From Clostridia bacterium (lineage in GTDB: Bacteria; Bacillota; Clostridia; Oscillospirales; QAKW01), in assembly GCA_017937065.1 (NCBI GenBank), contig JAGBEI010000031.1:186001-250000 (forward strand): DNA of 64,000 nt, written 5' to 3'. Position 1 is the first letter of the stretch. Each line of letters begins with the position of its first letter. Of the stretch, positions 8,996-17,206 are shown piece after piece. Made by a program: the position numbers and the translations under genes. The notes beneath the pieces were generated by a model. That model did not search any database. It saw nothing but the letters and a program-made list of their open reading frames with translations, and was not told the origin of the DNA.

Positions 8996-9808
8996 ATGAA
9001 AAAACATAACAATCTTGAAATGTTCTTGGAAACTGATAAAAAATATTTAGGCACCGAGCCGTATCCGCTGCCGTTTGTTCTTTATACCGTCGGTCATGCA
9101 ATAAAACAGCCTGCCACAAAGCGGCCTCAGGGGTATGAGGCGCATCAGATACTGTGGGTTGAAAAAGGCAGCGGTGTATTTACGGCAGGAAACGAAACAT
9201 TTACGCTGAATGAGGGTGAGGGATTTTTTTCCCGAAAAAGCACAGCGCACAGCTACCGCGCTAACGGCGATGAATTCTACACGGCATGGCTTGCATTTAT
9301 GTGCAGCGACAGCCTTCTGGAGTATTATTCGCTGCCGGATCATTTCATATTTACGACAACACCGCTTTTTCGCTCTCAGGTAAACGAGCTGTACACCCTC
9401 TGTATGTCGGACAGCACGGTTTTATCCCGCTCTGCCGCGGGCTATTCACTTATTGCAGAATGGCTGACTGAAAATTTTGAGCCGGCGCCGACAAAAGAGA
9501 CGGTTATCAGAAAATATCTTGAAAAAAACTACAGCCGCCCGATAACTCTTGAAGAAATTGCCGAATACGTCGGTATGAGTAAATATGCCCTGTGCCATTA
9601 CTACAAAAAAAACTGCGGATGCTCGGTAATGGAGCAGCTGAAAAAAATACGCATTGCCAAGGCAAAGCAGCTCTTAAATCAGGTACCGCTCCGCGCGCAG
9701 GAGGTCGGACGTATGTGCGGCTTTGACAGCACAAGCTACTTCTGCAAGCTTTTTCGCGAGGAAACGGGGCGCACCCCGCTCGAATACAGAAAACGTCATA
9801 ATAAGTGA
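8996..9808 (+). CDS. AraC family transcriptional regulator with cupin sensor domain
   Basis: 270 residues. Residues about 20-120 form an AraC-type cupin ligand-binding domain (QILWVEKGSGVFTAGNETFTLNEGEGFFS). Residues about 165-268 form the double helix-turn-helix (ITLEEIAEYVGMSKYALCHYYKK, then AQEVGRMCGFDSTSYFCKLFREETG). Such proteins usually sense a sugar or small catabolite and control adjacent genes. The only neighbour in the unit is the amidohydrolase 9 bases downstream, which makes that enzyme's substrate pathway the likely target. The Shine-Dalgarno is weak, but the ATG fits the start of the fold. Confidence 0.88.
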   Translation: MKKHNNLEMFLETDKKYLGTEPYPLPFVLYTVGHAIKQPATKRPQGYEAHQILWVEKGSGVFTAGNETFTLNEGEGFFSRKSTAHSYRANGDEFYTAWLAFMCSDSLLEYYSLPDHFIFTTTPLFRSQVNELYTLCMSDSTVLSRSAAGYSLIAEWLTENFEPAPTKETVIRKYLEKNYSRPITLEEIAEYVGMSKYALCHYYKKNCGCSVMEQLKKIRIAKAKQLLNQVPLRAQEVGRMCGFDSTSYFCKLFREETGRTPLEYRKRHNK

Positions 9809-9817
9809 GGTAAAAGT

Positions 9818-10732
9818 ATGAAAAAAATTGATTTTCACGTTCACATCAACAGTCCTATCCCTATAGAAGACACAGTGAAATATTTCAACGATATGTGCAA
9901 ACGCTTCGGGTACTGCGGCGTAGGGATTATGTCAACTATCGCTGCCAGCAGTCACGGAGATGACCCCGAATGCAACAACCGGGCGCTTGAAATCAAGCGA
10001 CTGATGCCCGGTTCATTCGCTTTTGCCTCGCTTGACCACAAGCGTGATTTTATCAGTCAGACGCGGGAATACATGTCATCGGGCTTTGACGGAATTAAAA
10101 TTTTAGAGGGAAAGCCGTCCGTTTACAGATATTACGGTTACGGACTTGACTGTGAGCGGTTTGACCGCTTTTTCGAATATGCACAAGATGAACAGATACC
10201 TATTCTGCTGCACAACTGCGACCCCGAACAAAACTGGGATATATCCCGCGCAGACGAGCGCGCAAAAGAAAAAGGATGGTACTATGACGAGAATATGCCA
10301 AGACAGCAGTATTTTTATCAAGCTTTTGAAAATATACTCTGCAAGTACCCGCAGCTCAGAATAGCGGTAGCTCACATGGGCTTTTACGCCGACAGACTCG
10401 ATATCGCTTCAAGACTTCTTGATAGCTGCCCGAATATGTATTTTGATATCACGCCGGCACTTATAATATACTCTCAGCTGTCAGAAAATAAAGACGCACC
10501 CGAATTTTTCAGAAAATATCAGGACAGACTGATATACGGAACTGACGCCGACAACGGACTTTTCGGATTTGCACGCGAATACAACGACAAAAAGGTGCGT
10601 GTGATAACAGCGTTTTTGGAAAACAGCTCGCCCTGCGTTATTGACGGTATAAAAATAAACCCGATAGCTGCCGGCAATTCGATTTTACAGAAAATATACG
10701 CTCAAAATGCAATGAACTTTCTGTCAAAATAA
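9818..10732 (+). CDS. amidohydrolase family protein (metal-dependent TIM-barrel hydrolase)
   Basis: 304 residues, Amidohydrolase-2-like fold. Metal-binding features are the N-terminal DFHVH, HNCDPE in the middle, VAHMGF at about residue 185-190, and YGTDADNG near 240, in the order used by this family (HxH, His, His, Asp). Family members hydrolyse or decarboxylate small carboxylated or cyclic substrates; the substrate here cannot be read from sequence. The gene follows the AraC regulator by 9 bases with a gaggt Shine-Dalgarno, so the two form one unit. No transporter accompanies them. Confidence 0.8.
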   Translation: MKKIDFHVHINSPIPIEDTVKYFNDMCKRFGYCGVGIMSTIAASSHGDDPECNNRALEIKRLMPGSFAFASLDHKRDFISQTREYMSSGFDGIKILEGKPSVYRYYGYGLDCERFDRFFEYAQDEQIPILLHNCDPEQNWDISRADERAKEKGWYYDENMPRQQYFYQAFENILCKYPQLRIAVAHMGFYADRLDIASRLLDSCPNMYFDITPALIIYSQLSENKDAPEFFRKYQDRLIYGTDADNGLFGFAREYNDKKVRVITAFLENSSPCVIDGIKINPIAAGNSILQKIYAQNAMNFLSK

Positions 10733-10751
10733 AACCGCAAAACATTATTCA

Positions 10752-10911
10752 ATTAAAAAATGCGCAGCCATTGGCTGCGCATGAAAAACACACGCTCTAT
10801 CGCTGCTACACAAAACCTCGGTACATCACATGGTATGTCCAAAGAGAGCATGCATTTTTACCAATTTCACAGACACACATGTGACGTAACCTTATAAAGT
10901 TTTGTGTAGCA
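10752..10911 (-). ncRNA. candidate small RNA, rod-like fold, own promoter and terminator
   Basis: No open reading frame covers this minus-strand transcript of about 155 nt. From a start near 10910 the RNA can fold into one long rod. GCTACACAAAAC (10910-10899) pairs perfectly with GTTTTGTGTAGC (10816-10805). After a small internal loop, GG-TACGTCACATG (10891-10878) pairs with CATGTGATGTACC (10832-10820). TGTGTC (10877-10872) then pairs with GACATA (10839-10834). The 32 nt apex contains the self-complementary GCATGC. A terminator hairpin with six U closes the gene. No known family was recognised; a 6S-like regulatory RNA is possible, but the large central bubble is not evident. Confidence 0.72.
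10755..10782 (-). terminator. terminator of the candidate small RNA
   Basis: Perfect 10 bp stem atgcgcagcc / ggctgcgcat. The T-tract (TTTTTT) is on the minus strand only, so it ends a minus-strand RNA rather than the amidohydrolase transcript. Confidence 0.85.
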
Positions 10912-10916
10912 TACAA

Positions 10917-10945
10917 ATTTTAACACAAAATTACAGAAAAATCAA
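10917..10945 (-). promoter_or_regulatory. promoter of the candidate small RNA
   Basis: On the minus strand: TTGATT (10945-10940), 17 bases, TAAAAT (10922-10917). This is optimal spacing for sigma-A, with a start expected about 6-7 bases downstream. Confidence 0.75.
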
Positions 10946-11018
10946 CATTTTACAGATTTTAGTTAAAAAATTTTTAAAAACATACGGTATTTCCTTAATA
11001 AACATATAAAAATCAAAT

Positions 11019-11048
11019 AAAAAAAGACGGATTTACCGTCTTTTTTTA
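11019..11048 (-). terminator. noc terminator
   Basis: Hairpin aaaaagacgg / ccgtcttttt with loop attta and long A/T flanks, directly downstream of noc. A second short stem-loop (tttcttg / caagaaa, 11050-11073) lies between it and the stop codon. Confidence 0.8.
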
Positions 11049-11087
11049 CTTTCTTGCTTGGGGGAACAAGAAAAAATAATAAGGGGA

Positions 11088-11882
11088 TTAGGATGTTTTG
11101 GGTATCTTGATTATATATTCAACAAACCCTTCCCGGTCTAAAAGCTCGGTCTGGGGCTTGATACCCGACTTTTTAATCAGGTTGACCGCCTTGTTAATAG
11201 TATTTACAAATATACGCATATCTCCGACCTTGCACACCCTCTGCGGTCTCCGGGGAGTTCCTTTTTGCAGCTCTTCAATATACTGCTCGGTCTGAGAGAC
11301 ATTAAGTTTTTTTACTATGATATGGTCAAGCGCGCAGAACAGCTGCTGCTTATCACGAAGTTTTAGCAGCTCGCGCGCGTGGCGTTCGGTAAGATTATTA
11401 GCTATAATCATAACCTGCGCCGTCGGCGGCAGCTTTAACAGCCGCAGCTTATTGGAAACAGTTGACTGCTTTTTTCCAAGCCGCTGAGCAATTTGGGACT
11501 GAGTAAAACCGAATTCGTTTATCAGCCTTTCATAACCCGCAGCCTCTTCAAAAAACGAGAGCTGTTCGCGCTGAATATTTTCTATAAGCGAAATCTCGGC
11601 ACATTCCCGACTGTCACGCTCCAGTATTATTGCAGGAATTTTTTTAATTCCGGCAAGCCTTGATGCACGCAGTCTGCGTTCTCCCGCAACAAGACTGTAC
11701 CCGTCGTCGTTCTTTACCGCAAGCACAGGCTGCAAAACCCCGTGTTCCTTTATCGACGCGGAAAGCTCGGACAGTGCCGCATCCGAAAAAACCTTGCGCG
11801 GCTGATATTTTGACGGCACTATCAAATCTATATCCAGCTCCGTCACCTGTTTATTTTCTGTCTTTGAAAATAAAAACGGCAT
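11088..11882 (-). CDS. noc: nucleoid occlusion protein, ParB/Spo0J family
   Basis: 264-residue ParB-family DNA-binding CTPase. The N-terminal ParB domain has GERRLRASRLAG and ENIQREQLSFFEEA; the helix-turn-helix at about residues 145-170 is TQSQIAQRLGKKQSTVSNKLRLL. The order mnmG-rsmG-this gene, without a parA/soj neighbour, matches noc rather than spo0J. Noc binds scattered sites and keeps the division septum off the nucleoid; the short hydrophobic start MPFLFS could serve as its membrane-touching segment (inference). The start has gagg 8 bases upstream. It has its own promoter in the 94-base gap after rsmG. Confidence 0.82.
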   Translation of the reverse strand: MPFLFSKTENKQVTELDIDLIVPSKYQPRKVFSDAALSELSASIKEHGVLQPVLAVKNDDGYSLVAGERRLRASRLAGIKKIPAIILERDSRECAEISLIENIQREQLSFFEEAAGYERLINEFGFTQSQIAQRLGKKQSTVSNKLRLLKLPPTAQVMIIANNLTERHARELLKLRDKQQLFCALDHIIVKKLNVSQTEQYIEELQKGTPRRPQRVCKVGDMRIFVNTINKAVNLIKKSGIKPQTELLDREGFVEYIIKIPKTS

Positions 11883-11934
11883 TATTTTATCCTCGCTTCC
11901 GACAGGACATATGCTTGTCCTTCGCTTTGATAAA

Positions 11935-11963
11935 ATAATACCATTTATTTACATTTTTGTCAA
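11935..11963 (-). promoter_or_regulatory. separate promoter for noc
   Basis: TTGACA (11963-11958), 17 bases, TATTAT (11940-11935) on the minus strand, between rsmG and noc. The 5' leader includes a small hairpin (ggaca / tgtcc). Confidence 0.7.
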
Positions 11964-11976
11964 TATCTTTCGCTCG

Positions 11977-12699
11977 CTAAATAATCGGGTTTTTCGACAT
12001 TGTTTTCGCAGAGCGCGGATACAAGGGATGCGTAGGCTTGATTTTCCTAATAACTATCAGTGTTCGCGTGCCCATGTTTTCAGGGAGCTCATAATGCAAA
12101 ATGTCTTCAAGCTCACCTGACAATTTGGAAATTGCAGGCAAAGCCGCATCGATTTCATTTTTGTCCGGCACGCCTTTATACGCTAAAAATACACCGCCCG
12201 GCTTTACAAACGGCATACAGTACTCACAGAGCAGGTTCAAAGAGGCAACCGCACGGGAAACCGCGACATCAAAGCTGTCGCGCAGTCCCTTTTGCCGGCC
12301 CGCCTCCTCGGCGCGGGCATGAAGAGTCGCTATATTTTCAAGACCGAGCATAGAATGAACATTATCAAGAAACGCAAGACGTTTTTTAAGCGAGTCAAGC
12401 TGAAGCATGTCAAGGTCAGACCGGACAAGCTTAATCGGCAGTGAGGGAAAACCGCCGCCGCAGCCGACGTCTATCACTCGCGCATTTTCAGTGAAATAGC
12501 CGAACTTCAGCGGATACAGCGAGTCAAAATAATGCTTTATCATGACCTCGTGCGGCTCTTTTATTGCCGTAAGATTAAGTGTTTGTGCCGTTTTCAGGAA
12601 AAAATCGGTGAATTGAAGAAGCTTGTCACCAAAATCCGTGCCGTACAAAATTTTGCTGTCGTTCATAAGGGACATTAAACCGTTTATTTCATTTTTCAA
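11977..12699 (-). CDS. rsmG: 16S rRNA (guanine(527)-N(7))-methyltransferase RsmG
   Basis: SAM-dependent methyltransferase that modifies G527 of 16S rRNA. The GidB signature is clear: LNLTAI near residue 45, the SAM-binding VIDVGCGGGFPSLPIKLV, then KKRLAFLDNV and VAVSRAVASLNLLCEYCMPFVKPGG. The frame is open to a TTG at 12723, but no ribosome-binding site is visible there. The TTG at 12699 has GGAG 10 bases upstream, gives 240 residues (usual length) and overlaps the mnmG stop by 11 bases, so I chose it. It is transcribed behind mnmG. Confidence 0.92.
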   Translation of the reverse strand: MKNEINGLMSLMNDSKILYGTDFGDKLLQFTDFFLKTAQTLNLTAIKEPHEVMIKHYFDSLYPLKFGYFTENARVIDVGCGGGFPSLPIKLVRSDLDMLQLDSLKKRLAFLDNVHSMLGLENIATLHARAEEAGRQKGLRDSFDVAVSRAVASLNLLCEYCMPFVKPGGVFLAYKGVPDKNEIDAALPAISKLSGELEDILHYELPENMGTRTLIVIRKIKPTHPLYPRSAKTMSKNPII

Positions 12700-14575
12700 G
12701 ATGTTCACGCTCCGTCTGCTCAAGATATATCATTAAAACAGTTATATCGGCTGGACTTACGCCCGAAATGCGTCCCGCAGCGCCCAGACTGCGCGGACGG
12801 ATACTTTGCAGCTTCTGCTGTGCCTCAATGCGAAGTCCCTTTATAGCGGTATAATCAATATCCTGCGGCAGAAGTCTGTTTTCCATGCGCGTAAACTCGC
12901 GCGCGGCGGCAAGCTGTTTTTCAATATATCCCTTGTATTTTATTGAAATCTCCACCTGTTCCGTAACACGCCGCGGCAAAGACGGACGGTCGGGGTCGGC
13001 ACAGGCAAGGTCGGCATAGCTTATCTGCGGGCGTGCAAGCAGGTCGCAGAGCTTTGCTCCGCTCACAAGGCGCGGTGTACCGCGGCACTCAAGCAGTTGC
13101 TGAAGCTTATCATTTTTCGGCGTTGCCGTGACGCCTTTAAGGCGTGCAAGCTCATTTTCTATCATCTGCCGCTTTCGTACAAAGCGGGCATACCGCTCAT
13201 CGCTTATAAGACCTATTTCGTGCCCCATGTCAGTCAGGCGCAAGTCGGCGTTATCCTGACGCAAAATCAAACGGTACTCGCTGCGCGAGGTCATCATACG
13301 ATAGGGTTCGGGCGTGCCCTTGGTGGTGAGGTCATCAATCAGCGTGCCGATATATGAGCTTGCCCTGTCAAGCACAAACGGAGATTTTCCGCATATTTTG
13401 AGAGCAGCGTTTATACCGGCTACAAGACCCTGTGCCGCCGCCTCCTCATAGCCCGACGAGCCGTTGAACTGCCCCGCGCCGTACAGTCCGCCTATTTCTT
13501 TAAATTCCAGTGTAGGGAAAAGTGCCAGCGGATCAACACAGTCGTATTCAATGGCATATGCCACACGCATAATCTGTGCATTTTCCAGTCCTTTTATTGT
13601 CTTGATAAATTCACGCTGCACAAATTCGGGAAGCGAGGAGGACAAGCCCTGAATATACATTTCCTGGGTATTAAGACCGCACGGCTCGATAAAAAGCTGA
13701 TGTGCGGTCTTATCCGCAAAACGCATCACCTTATCCTCAATGCTCGGACAGTAACGGGGGCCTACGCCCTTAATCATTCCGCTGTAAAGAGGCGAAAGTC
13801 CGATATTACGGCGGATTATATCGTGTGTTTTTTCGTTGGTATGCGTAAGATGGCAGACGACCTTATTTTCACCTATCTCATCGTTTTCAAAGGAAAACGG
13901 GACTATTTCATCGTCTCCCCTTTGAACCTCCAAGCCGTCGAAATTAATTGAACGGCGGTTGACACGCGCGGGCGTACCCGTTTTAAAGCGTCGCAGAGGC
14001 ACGCCCAGCTTTTCAAGGCACTGTGACAGGCGGGTGGCGGCGAACATGCCGTCGGGGCCGCTCTCATAGGACTTGTCCCCTATAATAACACGGCCAGCAA
14101 GATAAGTACCGCTTGCGACAACAACGGCTTTTGCTCCGTATTGAGCGCCAAGGTGTGTGACAACGCCGCAGACCTTGCCGTTTTTCGTCTGAATATCAGT
14201 GATTTCCGCCTGAATAAGAGATAGATTTTCGGTGTTCTCCAGCATATTTTTCATATACTGCGAATATGCGCGGCGGTCTGACTGCACTCTGAGTGAGTGA
14301 ACGGCGGGGCCTTTTCCGAGATTCAGCATTCGGCTCTGCAAAAAGGTGGCGTCAGCCGCGCGTCCCATTTCGCCGCCCAGCGCGTCTATTTCGCAGACAA
14401 GATGTCCCTTTGCCGTGCCGCCGATTGAAGGATTGCAGGGCATGTTGCCGACAGAGTCCAGATTTATTGTAAATACCGCTGTTTTACAGCCAAGCCGCGC
14501 AGCGGCAAGCCCCGCCTCAATACCGGCATGGCCCGCGCCGATAACCGCGACGTCATAATCATCTACATGATACAT
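12689..14575 (-). CDS. mnmG: tRNA uridine-5-carboxymethylaminomethyl(34) synthesis enzyme MnmG
   Basis: 628-residue FAD protein that, with MnmE, installs the (carboxymethyl)aminomethyl group on wobble U34 of certain tRNAs. It has the N-terminal Rossmann motif DVAVIGAGHAGIEAGLAAARLG, then the GidA signatures GNMPCNPSIGG and GPRYCPSIEDK, and the C-terminal helical MnmE-binding domain (ISYADLACADP, IKYKGYIEKQ). Length is normal. In most Firmicutes mnmE lies directly upstream; here a small flavin-split-barrel gene takes that place. Coupled to rsmG by a short overlap. Confidence 0.96.
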   Translation of the reverse strand: MYHVDDYDVAVIGAGHAGIEAGLAAARLGCKTAVFTINLDSVGNMPCNPSIGGTAKGHLVCEIDALGGEMGRAADATFLQSRMLNLGKGPAVHSLRVQSDRRAYSQYMKNMLENTENLSLIQAEITDIQTKNGKVCGVVTHLGAQYGAKAVVVASGTYLAGRVIIGDKSYESGPDGMFAATRLSQCLEKLGVPLRRFKTGTPARVNRRSINFDGLEVQRGDDEIVPFSFENDEIGENKVVCHLTHTNEKTHDIIRRNIGLSPLYSGMIKGVGPRYCPSIEDKVMRFADKTAHQLFIEPCGLNTQEMYIQGLSSSLPEFVQREFIKTIKGLENAQIMRVAYAIEYDCVDPLALFPTLEFKEIGGLYGAGQFNGSSGYEEAAAQGLVAGINAALKICGKSPFVLDRASSYIGTLIDDLTTKGTPEPYRMMTSRSEYRLILRQDNADLRLTDMGHEIGLISDERYARFVRKRQMIENELARLKGVTATPKNDKLQQLLECRGTPRLVSGAKLCDLLARPQISYADLACADPDRPSLPRRVTEQVEISIKYKGYIEKQLAAAREFTRMENRLLPQDIDYTAIKGLRIEAQQKLQSIRPRSLGAAGRISGVSPADITVLMIYLEQTEREHLEK

Positions 14576-14605
14576 ATTATTCTCCGTTTTTAAATCCTCA
14601 GTAAA

Positions 14606-15076
14606 TCAAACATGCTGCTTGCACGACCAGTCGGTTATATCCAGCCTCAGCACAGCAACATGCTCCAGCGCAGCAGGTGAAAAATCACGTGAGCTTGTAT
14701 CCCCGTAATGCTCCATAATCCTTTGAAGTCCGAATATTTTTTCTTCATCGTCAGAGACCACCACAGCATCTGCGCTGCCGATAATGCTGCGGTACATAAA
14801 AGTACACTCGCAGGAAATCTCGTTTTTTACAAGCCTGTGCCCGGTATCCATTTCAAAGCCGACGCTCCCGTTTGAATTTATCAGATCAATTTTTCTGCCC
14901 TTATCGGCACAGTGAAAATAAAGGCTGATTTTTCCGTCACGCTCGTAAATTCCGAAGTTTAACGGCACTATGTAAACACTGCCGCAGTCTGCAAGACCCA
15001 GGCGGCAGCAGTCACAGCTGCGCATTATTTCAAGCATTGTGTTAAAATCCGTAACTTCCCTGTCTTTTCTTCGCAT
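14606..15076 (-). CDS. pyridoxamine 5'-phosphate oxidase family protein (NimA-like flavin split-barrel)
   Basis: 156 residues. The start MRRKDREVTDFNTMLEIMRSCDCCRLGLADCGSVYIVPLNFGI and the later FHCADKGRKIDLINSN match the small FMN- or heme-binding split-barrel proteins of the NimA/PNPOx-like group. These are annotated as possible nitroimidazole reductases, but the physiological substrate is usually unknown. The gene lies 30 bases before mnmG and right behind the cysS terminator, with a gagg Shine-Dalgarno. I found no convincing promoter of its own, so mnmG-rsmG expression may depend on read-through or on a promoter I missed. Confidence 0.75.
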   Translation of the reverse strand: MRRKDREVTDFNTMLEIMRSCDCCRLGLADCGSVYIVPLNFGIYERDGKISLYFHCADKGRKIDLINSNGSVGFEMDTGHRLVKNEISCECTFMYRSIIGSADAVVVSDDEEKIFGLQRIMEHYGDTSSRDFSPAALEHVAVLRLDITDWSCKQHV

Positions 15077-15096
15077 TTGTTTATCCTCAAAATTTA

Positions 15097-15127
15097 AAAC
15101 CGGCTGCCGCTAATCAGCAGCAGCCGA
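15097..15127 (-). terminator. terminator of the recA-cysS operon
   Basis: Stem cggctgc / gcagccg (15101-15107 with 15120-15126), followed on the minus strand by GTTTTAAATTTT. Confidence 0.65.
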
Positions 15128-15137
15128 GACCTTACTA

Positions 15138-15153
15138 TACCGCCGCGGCGGTA
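15138..15153. repeat. 16-bp perfect GC palindrome downstream of cysS
   Basis: TACCGCCGCGGCGGTA is fully self-complementary and lies between the cysS stop codon and its terminator. No second copy was noticed. It could be an mRNA-stabilising hairpin or a protein site. Confidence 0.6.
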
Positions 15154-15170
15154 CCGCTTATATAAAACCG

Positions 15171-16565
15171 TTATTTTTTCATCAGAACCTTAACGCCGTC
15201 CTTGGTATCCTCTAAAATTACGCCCATATCTGCCAGTCTGTTTCTGATTTCGTCCGCCCTTGCAAAGTCGCGTTCGCGGCGCGCCTGTGCACGCTCATCC
15301 ACAAGCGCCTGCACATCGGCGGGAATTTGGGCGGGCATATCGTTTGTCAGAATATTCAAAACACCGCAAAGCTCCGTAAATCTATCAAGCAACGCCTGAC
15401 CGAACTGTACGGAAACCGCCTGCTCGCCGTTAATTTTGCGCGCAAAATCAAACAGCACCGAAATAGCGTCAGCCGTGTTCAGGTCGTCGTCCATTTTCTC
15501 ACAGAATTTGGTTCTGAATACGTCATACTCGGCAAGAGAAGCCTTTTCGGCATCCGTCATATCCTGCGTCTTTGCGCTTTTTATCGAAAATTCAAGATTG
15601 TTTTTTGCCGTATACAGCCGCTCCAGCCCCGCCTTGGCGGAGACAAGCACATCGGCGCTGTAATTTATCGGACTTCTGTAATGACTGGACAGCATGAAAA
15701 AGCGGATTGTCTCATACCCGTAAGCCTGCGCCGCATCGCGCACGGTAAAGAAATTACCCAAAGACTTGCTCATCTTTTTGCTGTCTACATTTATATGCCC
15801 GTTATGCAGCCAAAAGTGCGCAAACTCACAGCCGTTTGCCGACTCCGACTGGGCAATTTCATTTTCATGATGCGGAAATATAAGGTCAACGCCGCCGCAG
15901 TGAATGTCAATAGTCTTGCCCAAATATTTATTAGCCATTGCCGAGCACTCGATATGCCAGCCGGGTCTGCCCTTTCCCCAGGGCGAATCCCATGACGGCT
16001 CGCCGGGCTTTGCCGCCTTCCAGATAACAAAATCCAGCGGGTTTTCCTTATTGTCGTTTACCTCAATGCGCGCGCCGCTCTCCAGCTGCTCAATTGGATA
16101 ATGGGACAGCTTGCCGTAGCCCTTAAACCTTGTCGTTCTGTAAAAAACGTCTCCGTTTTTCTCGTATGCCATATCCTTGTCCACAAGGGTCTGCACAATT
16201 CTTATAATATCGCTTATACATTCGGTAGCGCGCGGATGCACCGTAGCTCGCCCGACACCAAGCTCGCCCGCGTCCTTATAGTATTCCTCTATAAAACGGT
16301 CGCCCAGCTCCTTGACGGTTATACCGTCGGCATTTGCCCGCTTTATCATTTTATCGTCAATATCGGTAAAATTCTGTACAAACCGAACCTTTTTGCCGCA
16401 AAACTCAAAGTACCTGCGAAGCACGTCGAAGGTAATAAACGGGCGGGCATTGCCGATATGAAAATAGTCGTAAACAGTCGGCCCGCACGCATAGATTGTA
16501 ACCGTTCCGGGCTTTATCTCGTGAAATTCCTCTTTTTTGCGGGTTAATGTATTATAGAGCTTCAT
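15171..16565 (-). CDS. cysS: cysteine--tRNA ligase
   Basis: 464-residue class I synthetase. The HIGH-type motif is YFHIGNARPFITFDVL and the KMSKS motif is KKMSKSLGNF. Zn-binding residues include the N-terminal ACGPTV cysteine and the WHIECSAM / FPHHENEIAQSE block. The C-terminal end (RDFARADEIRNRLADMGV) is the anticodon-binding tail. The start codon overlaps the cysE stop (ATGA), so Cys-tRNA formation is coupled to the cysteine-synthesis gene upstream. In Bacillus, cysE-cysS has a T-box; here cysE follows pgsA by 12 bases, leaving no room for one. Confidence 0.97.
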   Translation of the reverse strand: MKLYNTLTRKKEEFHEIKPGTVTIYACGPTVYDYFHIGNARPFITFDVLRRYFEFCGKKVRFVQNFTDIDDKMIKRANADGITVKELGDRFIEEYYKDAGELGVGRATVHPRATECISDIIRIVQTLVDKDMAYEKNGDVFYRTTRFKGYGKLSHYPIEQLESGARIEVNDNKENPLDFVIWKAAKPGEPSWDSPWGKGRPGWHIECSAMANKYLGKTIDIHCGGVDLIFPHHENEIAQSESANGCEFAHFWLHNGHINVDSKKMSKSLGNFFTVRDAAQAYGYETIRFFMLSSHYRSPINYSADVLVSAKAGLERLYTAKNNLEFSIKSAKTQDMTDAEKASLAEYDVFRTKFCEKMDDDLNTADAISVLFDFARKINGEQAVSVQFGQALLDRFTELCGVLNILTNDMPAQIPADVQALVDERAQARRERDFARADEIRNRLADMGVILEDTKDGVKVLMKK

Positions 16566-17194
16566 TTATTTTTCTCCTCGAGTTGTTTTTCAAGCTTGCG
16601 TATACGCGAATCCAACCGACAAAGCTCCTGTGCCACAGGGTCGGGAATATGTACCTGGTCCAGCTCGCACACAGGCTTGCCGCCGATACGTACAATCCGC
16701 GCCGGAACGCCGACTGCCGTGGAGTCGTCGGGAATATCGCTCAGCACGACAGCGCCCGCAGCAATCTTCACATTATTGCCGATTTTGACGGGGCCGAGAA
16801 CCTTGGCGCCGGCACCAACCATGACGTTGCTGCCCAGCGTCGGATGACGCTTGCCCGTCTCCTTGCCTGTGCCGCCCAAAGTCACGCCCTGATAGATAAC
16901 GCAGTTATCCCCGATTTCGGTAGTCTCGCCGATAACGACGCCGGAACCGTGATCTATGAAAAAGCCTTTGCCTATCTTTGCACCGGGATGTATCTCAATT
17001 CCCGTTTTAAACTTCGCCCGCTCGCTTATCATTCTTGCACGAAAGAATTTACCCTTCTGATACAGCTTATGAGCACGGCGGTAATAGCGCAGCGCACGAA
17101 AACCCTTATACAGCAGAAAAATTTCAATATCACTTCTTGCCGCAGGGTCGCGCTGCTTTATAAAATCAATTTCATATCTGTATTTACTGAACAT
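16562..17194 (-). CDS. cysE: serine O-acetyltransferase
   Basis: 210 residues. Catalyses serine + acetyl-CoA to O-acetylserine, the committed step to cysteine. The left-handed beta-helix hexapeptide region is clear (GIEIHPGAKIGKGFFIDHGSGVVIGETTEIGDNC, then GVTLGGTGKETGKRHPTLG), including the catalytic DHG and the CoA-binding GKETGKRHP. The N-terminal helical part is shortened, as in Firmicute EpsC/CysE forms. The last 25 residues are a charged helix (LDSRIRKLEKQLEEK). It sits 12 bases behind pgsA. Confidence 0.93.
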   Translation of the reverse strand: MFSKYRYEIDFIKQRDPAARSDIEIFLLYKGFRALRYYRRAHKLYQKGKFFRARMISERAKFKTGIEIHPGAKIGKGFFIDHGSGVVIGETTEIGDNCVIYQGVTLGGTGKETGKRHPTLGSNVMVGAGAKVLGPVKIGNNVKIAAGAVVLSDIPDDSTAVGVPARIVRIGGKPVCELDQVHIPDPVAQELCRLDSRIRKLEKQLEEKNK

Positions 17195-17206
17195 GTTACC
17201 CCCGAA

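Noticed and set aside
10760-10782. Hairpin after the amidohydrolase as that gene's terminator
   Set aside because: The T-run is on the minus strand only; it fits the end of the small RNA instead.
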